NCBI GenBank assembly: GCA_964355675.1
Contig: CAYHEC010000003.1
Location: forward strand, 124,001-188,000
Reading direction: 5' to 3'
Length of the DNA stretch: 64,000 nucleotides
Source of the DNA: CAMBDS01 sp964355675
GTDB lineage: Bacteria > Electryoneota > AABM5-125-24 > Hatepunaeales > Hatepunaeaceae
Every line of letters begins with the position of its first letter. Position 1 is the first letter of the stretch. Of this stretch, positions 31,668 through 40,992 are shown piece by piece. The translations under genes and the position numbers were made by a program. The notes under the pieces were generated by a model. The model was given only the letters and a program-made list of their open reading frames with translations. It had not been told where the DNA came from and ran no database searches.

Positions 31668-33067
31668 TGCCAGGCAACGGAGCAATCGGATCGCGGGCTT
31701 TAATCATCACCCCCGTTTCAGGCGGAATGGGAATCTCGATTGACAAAGAAGGCGCGATTGGCGATATAGATACCCCTGTTGCGACCGGGGCGGTCAATTC
31801 GACAGATAAACTGTTCGCACGGATCAAGCGGATTGAAACGGCTATCGTCGATGGTTCATTCTCGACGGCGGCAGTAGAAGCAATCTTGGGCGCACTAACC
31901 GACGCCGCGGCTTCCGGTGCTGTAACAAACACCGATACACTTACCGCCTACATTAAGCAGCTTGTGACGGAATTGCAGGTTGTTGATGCGCTGATTGACA
32001 CGATCACGACCAACACGGACAGCCTTGAGGCCTCGCTTGGTGGGATTGCCACAGCAACTCACGCCGGGGCGGTTGACAACCTAACCACCGCCATCGCTTA
32101 TATCAAGCAGCTCGTCACCCTTCAAATCGCGGCTGATATTGTTCTTGCTACGATTGCAACCGATACCACTACCGACATTCCTGCTACGATCACGACACTT
32201 ACTGCCAATCTTGCCACGCTTCAGGCTGAATTCAGCGGTGCGGCTGGCATTGCTTCGTTTCCAGCAGGAGCGGCGGCGGCTAATGCCGTCTCCCTGGCTG
32301 AGGTAGTCCGCTACATTCAGGACCAGTTACTTGCGTTCCGTGCGGAGATCACGGGAACGGCGGGAATTGCGGCATGGGCAGGCCCGGCGGCGCCGGCGAA
32401 TAACGTCAGTCTGCACGAGGTAATTCAGAAGCTCTATGTCGATCTACGGGGCGGCGGTGGAGCTTGGCCCGCTGAAGCATTTCCCGCCAACAACATCGGG
32501 ATCATGGACGCAATTCTTTATGCGTCGAATGGGATCCGTAAATCGGGCGGCGCGGCATTATCTGCCGCAAAGAGCCTTGTGGATGCAATAGGATCGAACG
32601 GGTTAGTACTCGATTACTCGGCGGGGTCGGCATTGGGGGCGGTTGGCACCCGGTTCAACATCAAAGGCTATGTTAAATCCGCCAATATCATAACAGTCGG
32701 GGCAGACTTAATCAATGCAGTCGGTGCGAATGACGATTTTTATGTGCATGAAATCCTTTTGGAGACTGATTCTACCGGCTTAGCAATCGGTACGGATATT
32801 GAAATTCGATCAGACTCGTCTTACGGTCTGGCGTTGTTGGCAAAAACGACCGTCGCCAAACTTGGAGCTCTTAAGACGATAAGGCTGACGGTCGATGGTG
32901 AAACCGGGTACAATTTCAAAGGTCACAGGGTAACGGGCTTGAAGAAGCTGACAATCAACACTACCGGGCTGAATTGTACCGGGAATGGCATGGTTCAGGT
33001 CACACTCCTCTGTGAGCGATTAGCGGCGGGATCTACGGGAGTATTTAACTCAAATCTGGTAGTTTAA
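31667..33067 (+). CDS. Probable virion protein, helical repeats plus beta domain
   Basis: A 466-residue protein whose ATG overlaps the small-terminase stop. Residues 30-230 carry degenerate repeats of about 45 residues (TAYIKQLVTELQ, IAYIKQLVTLQ, EVVRYIQDQLLAF, EVIQKLYVDL), suggesting a long helical or fibrous stalk. The last 160 residues (from about 305) look like a beta-sandwich (RFNIKGYVKSANIITVG, then TIRLTVDGETGYNF). Rich in Ala and Thr, as in phage fibres or decoration proteins. Structural role inferred from composition and place. Confidence 0.7.
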   Translation: MPGNGAIGSRALIITPVSGGMGISIDKEGAIGDIDTPVATGAVNSTDKLFARIKRIETAIVDGSFSTAAVEAILGALTDAAASGAVTNTDTLTAYIKQLVTELQVVDALIDTITTNTDSLEASLGGIATATHAGAVDNLTTAIAYIKQLVTLQIAADIVLATIATDTTTDIPATITTLTANLATLQAEFSGAAGIASFPAGAAAANAVSLAEVVRYIQDQLLAFRAEITGTAGIAAWAGPAAPANNVSLHEVIQKLYVDLRGGGGAWPAEAFPANNIGIMDAILYASNGIRKSGGAALSAAKSLVDAIGSNGLVLDYSAGSALGAVGTRFNIKGYVKSANIITVGADLINAVGANDDFYVHEILLETDSTGLAIGTDIEIRSDSSYGLALLAKTTVAKLGALKTIRLTVDGETGYNFKGHRVTGLKKLTINTTGLNCTGNGMVQVTLLCERLAAGSTGVFNSNLVV

Positions 33068-33093
33068 TAAATAAAAAACCTGGAGGGAAGAAC

Positions 33094-34449
33094 GTGAAAC
33101 GGATATTTGGAACTCTGCTGGTAATCCTGCTGGCTTCAAGTTGTGCTTATGCCGCGTTGCCGTCGATGGTCATATCGGACGGAAAGACCATCACCATGAA
33201 GGCGAATGGGCCGCTCGATGTAGCTATCGACGGGATCACATCAACCTATCGCATTGGTGCAATTACCGCGGCCACAACTGCCGATGCCAGCGACACGCTG
33301 ACTATTGCAGAATTCGCCGGACTCGACACCACGATTTACACAGCGTCGGCGCTATCTCCAGCGGCAGGCAATTATGTGCTGTACGTCGAGTCGGTTGATC
33401 TTGAAGATGGTGACACGGTTTTTGTTGGAACTTGGAGGCCTATACGATCAGTGTCGTCAACAGGCGTCGTTGTGGTTTCGCCTGGCTTCGATGTTTATAA
33501 CTCAACAGCCGAGCTTGACGTCGGAGACGAAGTTTCGATCAGGCATCGCATTGACATAATGCCGGACATCTCGCGTTACTACCACGGCTTTGCGCTTAGT
33601 GGTGGATCAGGCACGGCGATATTCCCCGATCTAATCGGGAGACCTTACGCGATCCAGATCGGCGCGGCTGTTTACTGTGTTAAGGATCAGTCAGCAACCA
33701 CTAATGACTCGGCAACTGCGTGGGTGACCGCGTTCGACGCTTCGATAGGACAGGTGACGTTTGCTCCGGCACACACAGCCGCAGTTAACGACGAGTACGT
33801 AATCTCATTCGATCCGATCACAAGGGCGTTGGATTGGGGGGCGGCTGGGTATCCCGTAGCCGTTACCGGCGCGTTTCCGGCAATAAATGTCAGCGACCGC
33901 GAGGCAATGCAATTTCTGGCGGACAGTCTTCGAAGGATAAATACTCTTCTCGGAACGTCGTCTGACTCGGCTGGGCAGGCGACGCTTTGGGGACAAACTC
34001 TTGGTGCGGCCAGAAACGCAGGTACACTTAGCACCACTTCAATTCAGACGCTAACCGCAGGTAATGATAGCCTTCTGTGCTTCACGGTGACGGGAGAGGT
34101 TTACGTAACCGACTTGAATCTTGTCATCACAACCGCTGTGGCAAATACACTTGACAGCGCCTATTTCCTTATCGGAGGGACAAGGATTACGTTTGCCGCC
34201 GACATTAAGAACGCGGCTGCCGGAGCGGTATTCGCTGTCGATGGGGTGGCGACGAAGGTTGTCATGGTCGGGGCGGCCGCTGGGGCAGGAATAACAGCGT
34301 TTACGACAGGACCTTACCGGTTTGTTTTGACAAACGGAGCCAAGATCTACCTGACTGACGGAGGCGGTGCTACGGCGGCGTCTGGAGCGTTTCGGGCAAA
34401 TATGAAGTGGTATCCAGGTCAAGGCGGCGGATCAGTGGCGGTCAACTAA
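33094..34449 (+). CDS. Exported or virion protein with Sec signal peptide
   Basis: A 451-residue protein whose first 20 residues (KRIFGTLLVILLASSCAYA, with cleavage after AYA) are a textbook signal peptide. The rest is Ala/Thr/Gly-rich and beta-like. Residues 285-451 resemble the preceding protein's end (SLRRINTLLGTSSDSAG and a terminal beta domain). GTG start with GGAGGG upstream. It lies between the two terminase genes. A signal peptide on a structural-region phage protein is unusual; it might act at the cell envelope in the lysogen or during infection. Confidence 0.72.
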   Translation: MKRIFGTLLVILLASSCAYAALPSMVISDGKTITMKANGPLDVAIDGITSTYRIGAITAATTADASDTLTIAEFAGLDTTIYTASALSPAAGNYVLYVESVDLEDGDTVFVGTWRPIRSVSSTGVVVVSPGFDVYNSTAELDVGDEVSIRHRIDIMPDISRYYHGFALSGGSGTAIFPDLIGRPYAIQIGAAVYCVKDQSATTNDSATAWVTAFDASIGQVTFAPAHTAAVNDEYVISFDPITRALDWGAAGYPVAVTGAFPAINVSDREAMQFLADSLRRINTLLGTSSDSAGQATLWGQTLGAARNAGTLSTTSIQTLTAGNDSLLCFTVTGEVYVTDLNLVITTAVANTLDSAYFLIGGTRITFAADIKNAAAGAVFAVDGVATKVVMVGAAAGAGITAFTTGPYRFVLTNGAKIYLTDGGGATAASGAFRANMKWYPGQGGGSVAVN

Positions 34450-34452
34450 CTT

Positions 34453-35898
34453 GTGCCACTTGAGCAACTTGATTTCAGGAGGATGCCGAAGGCGTCAGCC
34501 TTCATACGAAGTTTGGCACGGTATCCCCACTTCGGCGGGGGATATGGGAACTCCAAGACGACATCCCTCTGTCTCAAGATACTCAACGACCTCCAGAACT
34601 ATCCCAGTAGCGTAGGCGCAATCTGCCGCAACACAAACGTCCAGCTTGAGCGGACGACGCGGCGCACGTTCTTTGAAATTCTTGGCTGTAACCCCGAAAA
34701 CGCACGGACTGAGCGGCCTGACCTGATTGATCACTGGAATAAGTCCTCCAATTTTCTTCGCTTTAAGAACGGGTCTGAACTCTACTTCCTATACCTCGAA
34801 GGTGAGAAGGCGATCCAGAATATTCAGTCGATGAACCTGACTTTCGTCGGCATCGATCAAGTTGAGCAGGTCTCAAGACTGGCGTTCGAAGAGTTCGACG
34901 GTCGCATTCGGTTTGGCCCCGGGCCGCACTACATCGCATCGGTATCTAATCCTGCTGGTCACAACTGGCTTTGGCGGAAATACTTCATCGAGAAGCGCGG
35001 TCACAAGGACTGGCCGATGTGGATCGCGGCAACGATGGAAAACCCGTTCCTTCCTGCCGACTTCGTTCCAAACCTTCTGGAGAACCATTCGCAGGATTGG
35101 GTTAATCGGTTCGTTTATGGTTCGTTCGACGCGTTTGGTGGTCAGGTTTATGAAGAGTGGAATGAGAAGATCCACGTCATTAACAACTTTGATGTGCCTG
35201 ACGATTGGAAGTGGGGTTACGGGGCTGACTTCGGGTATCGCAATCCGACAGTGTTTGAAGGTGTAGCGATTGATTACAGCGGGAATTTGATCGTTTATGA
35301 CGAAGTGACCAACCGTCAGCAGGTTCCACGTCATTATGCTGAAGTTTTAAAAGATCCAATCAAGGCTAAGACAAACCAGCATCGGATTTGGTCAAAGAGG
35401 TTGCAACGCGATCTGCCGATCTACGGCGATCCAAGTATGATAAACAGCGACCTGATTACCGGGACAAACATCCAAGAGGAGTATTTCAGGCACGGCGTTC
35501 TAATCTTCGAGGGAAACAGACAGAGAACGACGGTAGGCGTCCAGCGCATTAAAGACTTTATGAAGATCGACTGGACAAAGCCTCACCCGTTCAAGCCGGG
35601 CGTAATGGGCGCATCGAAGTTGTACGTGATGCGAAGATGTCCACTCTTGATCGAAGAGATGCCAGAGATGCAGTGGGTTCCAGATCGTGACTATGCCGAA
35701 GAAGCCAAGTCAGTGGATCCACAAGAGAAGTTACGGAAGAAGGATGATCACGCGCACGATGCACTGAAGTACTTCATTCTTTCGCATTCGGCGCTTGCCG
35801 GGCCAACAGCGCCACGGACACGAACGGTCCTCGAAGAAGAGAGGGAACGATTCGACCGCGAAGGCGAAGTTGAAGAAAAACACTGGAGTGAGGTTTGA
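34453..35898 (+). CDS. terL: Terminase large subunit
   Basis: ATPase-nuclease packaging motor, 481 residues. The P-loop region is GGGYGNSKTT (residues 28-37), where Ser replaces the Gly before Lys. The Walker-B-like strand FVGIDQVEQV has D135. The C-terminal RNase-H-like nuclease shows acidic positions in YGADFGYRNP (near 258), PIYGDPSM (near 322) and HAHDALKYF (near 435). GTG start three bases after the previous stop; its end overlaps the portal start. Confidence 0.93.
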   Translation: MPLEQLDFRRMPKASAFIRSLARYPHFGGGYGNSKTTSLCLKILNDLQNYPSSVGAICRNTNVQLERTTRRTFFEILGCNPENARTERPDLIDHWNKSSNFLRFKNGSELYFLYLEGEKAIQNIQSMNLTFVGIDQVEQVSRLAFEEFDGRIRFGPGPHYIASVSNPAGHNWLWRKYFIEKRGHKDWPMWIAATMENPFLPADFVPNLLENHSQDWVNRFVYGSFDAFGGQVYEEWNEKIHVINNFDVPDDWKWGYGADFGYRNPTVFEGVAIDYSGNLIVYDEVTNRQQVPRHYAEVLKDPIKAKTNQHRIWSKRLQRDLPIYGDPSMINSDLITGTNIQEEYFRHGVLIFEGNRQRTTVGVQRIKDFMKIDWTKPHPFKPGVMGASKLYVMRRCPLLIEEMPEMQWVPDRDYAEEAKSVDPQEKLRKKDDHAHDALKYFILSHSALAGPTAPRTRTVLEEERERFDREGEVEEKHWSEV

Positions 35899-37937
35899 TA
35901 AAAGAAGCGATAAGTAAAGTTGCCGGCAAGGTTAAGTCCTGGGCTGACAGCTTTAAGTCTTCCGCTGGCGATGAGTTCGACAGCGCGAAGATCGTTTCTG
36001 TTGTGTTATCGAACGAAGAACTCCCTCCGCCCGAGCAAGAAGAGTTACTCACAAAAGCGGTTTATGCGCTTTGGTGTGAAGACAAGAAGAACTTTCAAGT
36101 ATGGTGGGACGCTTCCGATCTTGCCCGAAGCTATTACGAGGGCAGGGAAAAGCCGAAGCGGGCATCACACAAGACTAATGCGATGATGAACCTGATCTTC
36201 TCTGATATTGAGACGATCAAACCTGACATCGAAGGCGCACTTGTTCGTCCGACGCTTTACCCCACCGAGAAAGAAAACCGTCAAGCGGCAGAGATGTTGA
36301 ATCTTCGATCTCGCAACGTCTGGCGCGACAGTAATATGCACAAAGAAGAGTGCTCGGAGATTATCCACGACGTACTTATGGACGGCGTAGCGACTTTTAA
36401 GACGATCTTTGATGGTTCGCGCAGGGGTGGACGCGGTGACGTCAGAGCAATGCACATCGATAGCCGTAGGGTGACTTTCAAGAAGGGCAGTCAGATCCAT
36501 GAGTCACCATACATTCTCGACACTGTAATCGGATCAGTCGGCGAAGCGCGGTCGATGTTCAGGAATAAGGCGAAGAAGATCAAAGGCGGGATGATCGTCG
36601 ATGATGCCAATAAAAATAAATCCGATGGGCCGCCACAAAGCGAACTGAACGCCTCCAAAGGATTCGTCAACCTCAATGTTCCTGTTCCAGACTATGGTGA
36701 AGCGGCAGGAACCGGGGTGCAAAAGATCTCAGACCAGTCCAATCCAATGTCACAGCCGTTCAACGATGCAAAGAGTGTAGCCCGAATCGAATGCTGGTTC
36801 TGGGACAAGACTTTAGGTGAGGACGGAAATCCTGTCTATCCAGAAGGTCGGATCGTCACGGTAGGGGTTGGTACTGACTCTGAGAAGGACGGAACAGGGA
36901 AACTGCCTGAATTGGTGGTATTAGCGGATCGACCTAATCCTTATGTTAATCTTGCCCGTAAGAAGGGCATTTTTCCGATATTCCAGGCGCAGTGCCACAA
37001 GGTAAAGAAGGAGTGGGGACTCTCCGAAGTCTTCCACCGCATCGATCCGCAAGTGTTGATTAACGATGTCATCAACACGACGCATGATAACTGGAAGTTA
37101 ACAAACAGTGGGCCGACACTTGGACTGGCGAGAGCTGGCGTCACTACGAAGACTTGGAAGCCGTCACCCGATCACTTCATTGAATTGTCTGGCGACATTG
37201 AAGACGCCACGAAGGTTGTTCACCGGATGCAACCGATCCCGATAGGTCACGTTTCGTTGCCATTTCTACAGGCGTACACAAGTCTATTTGAACGAACTGG
37301 CGGAGCGGCGGATGCACTTGCCGGGAGGAAGCCAGAAGGCGTGACTGCCGGTTATGCCATAACAGCCTTACAGAACCGCGCCAAGGGACGCTTTTCGACT
37401 ATCGGGCGGAATATCAATAAGACGTTCGTCGAACTATTCTACGGCATCGCCTGTTGCGTTCAAGACTTCGATCAACCCTATGATCAGAACTACGATCAGA
37501 AGCCTATCACACTGATTAACGACGAAGCAGATCCCAACAAGATTGACGAGAAGTACGTTCAGTACGATCCTCGCGCTACCAAAGAAGTTGATTTCAGGTC
37601 GGAAGTGACCCGGCAGATGTCGGTCGAAGAAGCGGCAACATTCTTAAGCGAAGCGGCAAACCTCGATAAGAATGGAATTCCTGGTATGGGCGAGTTGATG
37701 CTTTCCTATGCCGATGATCCAAGCTTGAAGTATCGGTATCAGGAGTTGATTGCAACCGCAAAGGCAGAGGCACAGGCGGCGGCGGAAGCTCAGGCGAAGA
37801 TGGAATCCGACAAACAGCGCCGAGTTCAGGTCGGGAAGATAACTGAAAAAGTAGTCGAAGCGAAATTGCAGGCAGGAAAGCCTCAGGGTTCGACGTCCAA
37901 TAACACAGGGAAGAAGAATGTACAGTCCAGAAAATAA
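35895..37937 (+). CDS. Portal protein
   Basis: A 680-residue portal of the large podovirus (P22-like) kind. Recognisable features: SDIETIKPDIEGALVRPTLYP near 95-115, the stem-like segment near 380 (FHRIDPQVLINDVINTTHD), and a C-terminal Ala/Glu/Gln-rich helical barrel (ATAKAEAQAAAEAQAK near 615-632). Forms the dodecameric DNA channel at one capsid vertex and anchors terminase. TTG start overlapping the terminase stop by four bases. Confidence 0.9.
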   Translation: MIKEAISKVAGKVKSWADSFKSSAGDEFDSAKIVSVVLSNEELPPPEQEELLTKAVYALWCEDKKNFQVWWDASDLARSYYEGREKPKRASHKTNAMMNLIFSDIETIKPDIEGALVRPTLYPTEKENRQAAEMLNLRSRNVWRDSNMHKEECSEIIHDVLMDGVATFKTIFDGSRRGGRGDVRAMHIDSRRVTFKKGSQIHESPYILDTVIGSVGEARSMFRNKAKKIKGGMIVDDANKNKSDGPPQSELNASKGFVNLNVPVPDYGEAAGTGVQKISDQSNPMSQPFNDAKSVARIECWFWDKTLGEDGNPVYPEGRIVTVGVGTDSEKDGTGKLPELVVLADRPNPYVNLARKKGIFPIFQAQCHKVKKEWGLSEVFHRIDPQVLINDVINTTHDNWKLTNSGPTLGLARAGVTTKTWKPSPDHFIELSGDIEDATKVVHRMQPIPIGHVSLPFLQAYTSLFERTGGAADALAGRKPEGVTAGYAITALQNRAKGRFSTIGRNINKTFVELFYGIACCVQDFDQPYDQNYDQKPITLINDEADPNKIDEKYVQYDPRATKEVDFRSEVTRQMSVEEAATFLSEAANLDKNGIPGMGELMLSYADDPSLKYRYQELIATAKAEAQAAAEAQAKMESDKQRRVQVGKITEKVVEAKLQAGKPQGSTSNNTGKKNVQSRK

Positions 37938-38424
37938 CGACGATCAAGACAACGATCAAGCTGGATCGGATCTCAAAGAGACCGCTCCTAAAGAGACCGC
38001 TCCTAAAGAGACCGCTCCTAAGAAGCACTGGATGACCGAGAAGGTCGAGCTGACAACCACCAACAAGCAACTCCAAACAGAACTCGAAGTAACAAAACAG
38101 GCTCTCGAACGTGCTCAGAGCGATCTAACTACAATCAAAACAGCAAAGTCTATCTCTCAGGGCGTTCTTGCCAATAGTCTGCTGGGCTGGCCGGGCGTTG
38201 ACTATTCGAAGCCCTATTGCGAGATTAAGATGTCGGTCAGGGAGGGGTCGAAAAATACTCCTGCTGACGGGGCATTCCGAAAAGGCAAGGGTCCTGTATT
38301 CAATTTCAAAGACGGGTATTGTGTTACTAACAACATCCGCGCCGCGAAAGAGTTCCTTACAGGTCGTAGTGGATGGTCACTCAATCAGCGAAACGCACAA
38401 TCACAAATCAACGAAGAGGAATAA
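37918..38424 (+). CDS. Hypothetical protein with KETAP repeats
   Basis: A 168-residue protein overlapping the portal end by 20 bp. Acidic N-terminus, three KETAP units from a 15-bp tandem repeat (37975-38022), a coiled-coil (45-80) and a compact C-terminal domain (FRKGKGPVFNFKDGYCV). Probably a capsid assembly accessory; no family recognised. Confidence 0.65.
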   Translation: MYSPENNDDQDNDQAGSDLKETAPKETAPKETAPKKHWMTEKVELTTTNKQLQTELEVTKQALERAQSDLTTIKTAKSISQGVLANSLLGWPGVDYSKPYCEIKMSVREGSKNTPADGAFRKGKGPVFNFKDGYCVTNNIRAAKEFLTGRSGWSLNQRNAQSQINEEE

Positions 38425-38427
38425 GGT

Positions 38428-39162
38428 ATGCTGAAGCTGGATTTTATCCGCTTCTACGCGCCTGACGACGACGGTAATTCGGGCGATAGTGGTGGGAATG
38501 GTAATGGAGCTACTCCGGTTGGCGATCCGCCTCCCGCAGGAAATCCTCCGGCTGGAACTCCTCCAGCGAATATTCCGGCAAAGATCAAGGTCGGCGATCA
38601 GGAAATGACTGTCGAAGATGCGGCGAAAGAGATTCAAACTCACCGTCAACGTAGCCAACAATTCGCGCCTTTATTTCAGGTGAAGGATCGCGACTCGGCG
38701 ATGAAGGCGGTCGAAGGAATGTTCCCGAAGCCGATTGATCCGAACGATGTCAAGGGACGGCTTGAACAGGCAGAAAACCAACTCCGTGACCAGCAGAATA
38801 TGCAACAGGCGATGGCGACATTGTATCAATTGCAGACTACTTATGGCGCGGATTTCAAGGGTGATGCGATGATGCTTACCCTCAAAGAACTCGGGATCCC
38901 GTTCGATCCACAGAACTTTGGCAGGCACGTCGAACTCGCGCACAAGGCGGGACAGTACGATGTTTTGAAGGCTGGTTTTGACGCCAAGCTGAAGGCAGGT
39001 ATTGAAGCTGGGGTGCAGGAGGCCCTTAAAAAGGGCGCGCAACGAGAAGATGCCGGAGGGGTTCACGGGAACGGAAATCCCCCTGGAAACACTGGAGACG
39101 ATAGCTGGAAGGGCGACCCCGTAGAAGTGGCCGCTCGAAAAGGTCTCAAGATCGGCAGTTAG
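38428..39162 (+). CDS. Capsid scaffolding protein
   Basis: A 244-residue protein directly before the major capsid gene. Low-complexity Pro/Gly N-terminus (to about 55), a helical middle (KEIQTHRQRSQQFAPLFQ; RLEQAENQLRDQQNMQQ) and a basic, Gly-rich end. This composition and place are those of phage scaffolds. No protease domain is seen. Confidence 0.75.
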   Translation: MLKLDFIRFYAPDDDGNSGDSGGNGNGATPVGDPPPAGNPPAGTPPANIPAKIKVGDQEMTVEDAAKEIQTHRQRSQQFAPLFQVKDRDSAMKAVEGMFPKPIDPNDVKGRLEQAENQLRDQQNMQQAMATLYQLQTTYGADFKGDAMMLTLKELGIPFDPQNFGRHVELAHKAGQYDVLKAGFDAKLKAGIEAGVQEALKKGAQREDAGGVHGNGNPPGNTGDDSWKGDPVEVAARKGLKIGS

Positions 39163-39239
39163 TCTCGTAATTAATTACCGTCGCGCTTCATCGGGCTGAA
39201 GTTTGTGGCAGTAGGAATCAAAACACAAAAGGATTTACT
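39163..39239. promoter_or_regulatory. Gap before the capsid gene
   Basis: Seventy-seven bases with a small hairpin (CTTCA/TGAAG, about 39187-39201) and an A-rich stretch with AAAAGGA before the capsid ATG. It may hold a promoter or processing site for high capsid expression, but no clear promoter boxes are visible. Confidence 0.3.
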
Positions 39240-40316
39240 ATGTCCTGGCTTTATTCCGATGGGATTCGCGATCTCGTCAACAATAACATTCTTCCTGGAA
39301 TAGCTGACCAAGTCAGCGAAGCCAACGTGCTGATGAAGTTGCTGATGAATAACGGATCAACCAAGCCGATCAAAGGAAATACGCCCTCCACGAAGGCTGG
39401 ATTTCTTGTTGGCGGTGACAAAATCGAACGTCCGATAGACATTGCCGCATTGACGGCTAAGGGGTGGTATCGTGGTTACTCGCCCTTGAAAAGCACTCAG
39501 AACAGAACCACTGACACTGCCACGCAGGAATTCGTCGGATGCTACGCGACGATAATGATCTCGTTTGATGAGGAAGACAAGGCGCAAGGCGACGCCGCTC
39601 GGATCAACCTCGTCAAGTACAAGATCGGCAAGGCTTATCAGGCAGTCAAGATGCAGATCGGCCCGGCACTGTACTACGGTGATAGTCAGTTGACGGGCGA
39701 CGAGGCTTTCGGCCCGCACGGTATTGGGCAGTTGCTCGGAACGCAGATCTCCGGAAGCGTTTCCGGTGGCATCAACCGCACATGGATGGGTATCGACTCG
39801 TCCGAAGCTGGCAAGGAGTTCTGGGACGCGAACATGATCGACGAAAGCTCCGCCGACGCCGACTTGCTCGATCCGACATCGACCGATTACATCTACCGCA
39901 TTCTTGACCGGCTTGAGATGAGTAGCCGACACAACGGCCAGAGGCTGAGCCATATTCTGACAACTCCCTACCTTTGGGGGGTGTACGAAGAGGCGCTTCG
40001 TCAAAAGCAGGTTATCAATTCAGCGAAAGAGGCAGACCTCGGCTTCCAGATGTTATTCTTCAGAGGAATTCCGGTGATTGCCGAGGAAGACTCAAGCATT
40101 CCCGACTACTCAATCTACGGGTTGAACCTGCACGATATTGATGGCGACGGACCCGGCATCAAAGTGTACGGGCAGAAGGGACGGTTCTTCAAGCTGGAAC
40201 CATGGCGCCGGCTCGAAGGGCAACCCGCTCACGTGGCGGATCTCTTCGTTCGCCTTGCTATCTATTCCGACAGTCCGCGCTATCACGGCTCGGCTCAAGG
40301 TGTAGGCGAAGCCTAA
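39240..40316 (+). CDS. Major capsid protein, HK97-like fold
   Basis: A 358-residue major head protein. It follows the scaffold gene and is closed by a strong hairpin, which fits a highly expressed gene. An N-terminal helical lead (NNILPGIADQVSEANVL) precedes the shell domain; the end has typical shell sequence (GFQMLFFRGIPVIAEEDSSI near 260-280, then YGLNLHDI). HK97-type fold inferred from these P-domain and A-domain patterns. No N-terminal cleavage domain. Confidence 0.87.
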   Translation: MSWLYSDGIRDLVNNNILPGIADQVSEANVLMKLLMNNGSTKPIKGNTPSTKAGFLVGGDKIERPIDIAALTAKGWYRGYSPLKSTQNRTTDTATQEFVGCYATIMISFDEEDKAQGDAARINLVKYKIGKAYQAVKMQIGPALYYGDSQLTGDEAFGPHGIGQLLGTQISGSVSGGINRTWMGIDSSEAGKEFWDANMIDESSADADLLDPTSTDYIYRILDRLEMSSRHNGQRLSHILTTPYLWGVYEEALRQKQVINSAKEADLGFQMLFFRGIPVIAEEDSSIPDYSIYGLNLHDIDGDGPGIKVYGQKGRFFKLEPWRRLEGQPAHVADLFVRLAIYSDSPRYHGSAQGVGEA

Positions 40317-40333
40317 AATCAATTCTCTTGATG

Positions 40334-40355
40334 GGGGCGGAGTAAAGTCCGCCCC
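40334..40355. terminator. GC-rich hairpin after capsid gene
   Basis: Perfect 8-bp stem GGGGCGGA with a 6-nt loop, 18 bp past the capsid stop. No T tract, so it is an mRNA 3'-end stabiliser, weak terminator or copy of the palindromic repeat family (compare 20835-20856). Confidence 0.55.
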
Positions 40356-40398
40356 TTGATGGGATCTAAATCAAAAATTCAATCAGGAGACTGATAAA

Positions 40399-40881
40399 AT
40401 GATTCTCAATCATATCGGCGAAGCAATAGATACCGTTGAAACGACAAAACGGTATCCATTCGGCACAAGGTTTATCGACGAAAATGGACTGGAATGTCGT
40501 TACGTTAAATTTGCTTCGCTTGGTGGCGACGCTGGCGGAGCTTTGCAATATGCCGCAACGGTAGCGACCGCAACTTACGGCGAGGTGACTACCGAAACAT
40601 CGGGCGGAAGCGGCGCATTCACGGGCGTCTGCATGGGAGTTCCCGTAGCTGGTTCATACGGATGGGTAGCCACTCACGGGCTGGCGGCCAGCAACTTCCT
40701 TACTGCTGAAGAAGACACCACCGCACTCACGGAAGTCGTGTCGCTTTCCAATAACACTGACGGAAACGTCGAGGGATCAGCATCCGCTGCGCTTACGCTC
40801 TCAAGCGTTGGTGTAGTGTTTGTGACCGAGACCGGAACCGAAGTGGCTTACGCAACGCAAATCAACAGCATGTTCTGGTAG
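40399..40881 (+). CDS. Probable head decoration or spike-like protein
   Basis: A 160-residue Gly/Ala/Thr-rich, beta-type protein directly after the capsid gene, the usual place of head decoration proteins. No cysteine-rich or enzymatic motif. Repeated TTETSGG, ALTLSS-like strands. Confidence 0.65.
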   Translation: MILNHIGEAIDTVETTKRYPFGTRFIDENGLECRYVKFASLGGDAGGALQYAATVATATYGEVTTETSGGSGAFTGVCMGVPVAGSYGWVATHGLAASNFLTAEEDTTALTEVVSLSNNTDGNVEGSASAALTLSSVGVVFVTETGTEVAYATQINSMFW

Positions 40882-40897
40882 GATTCCATTCCAATTT

Positions 40898-40960
40898 GGG
40901 GGGGACGGCTGAAAATCGACAGAAGCCCGAATCTGTTGCACCTCTTCCGACCGTCCCTCC
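40898..40960. promoter_or_regulatory. Long-range stem in intergenic gap
   Basis: GGGACGG (40902-40908) pairs with CCGTCCC (40951-40957), extending outward by three more G-C/G-U pairs; about 42 nt inside. Similar in style to 22391-22451. No gene is seen here. Confidence 0.45.
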
Positions 40961-40992
40961 TGAAACATCTTTAATTCACAGGATAACCGACA

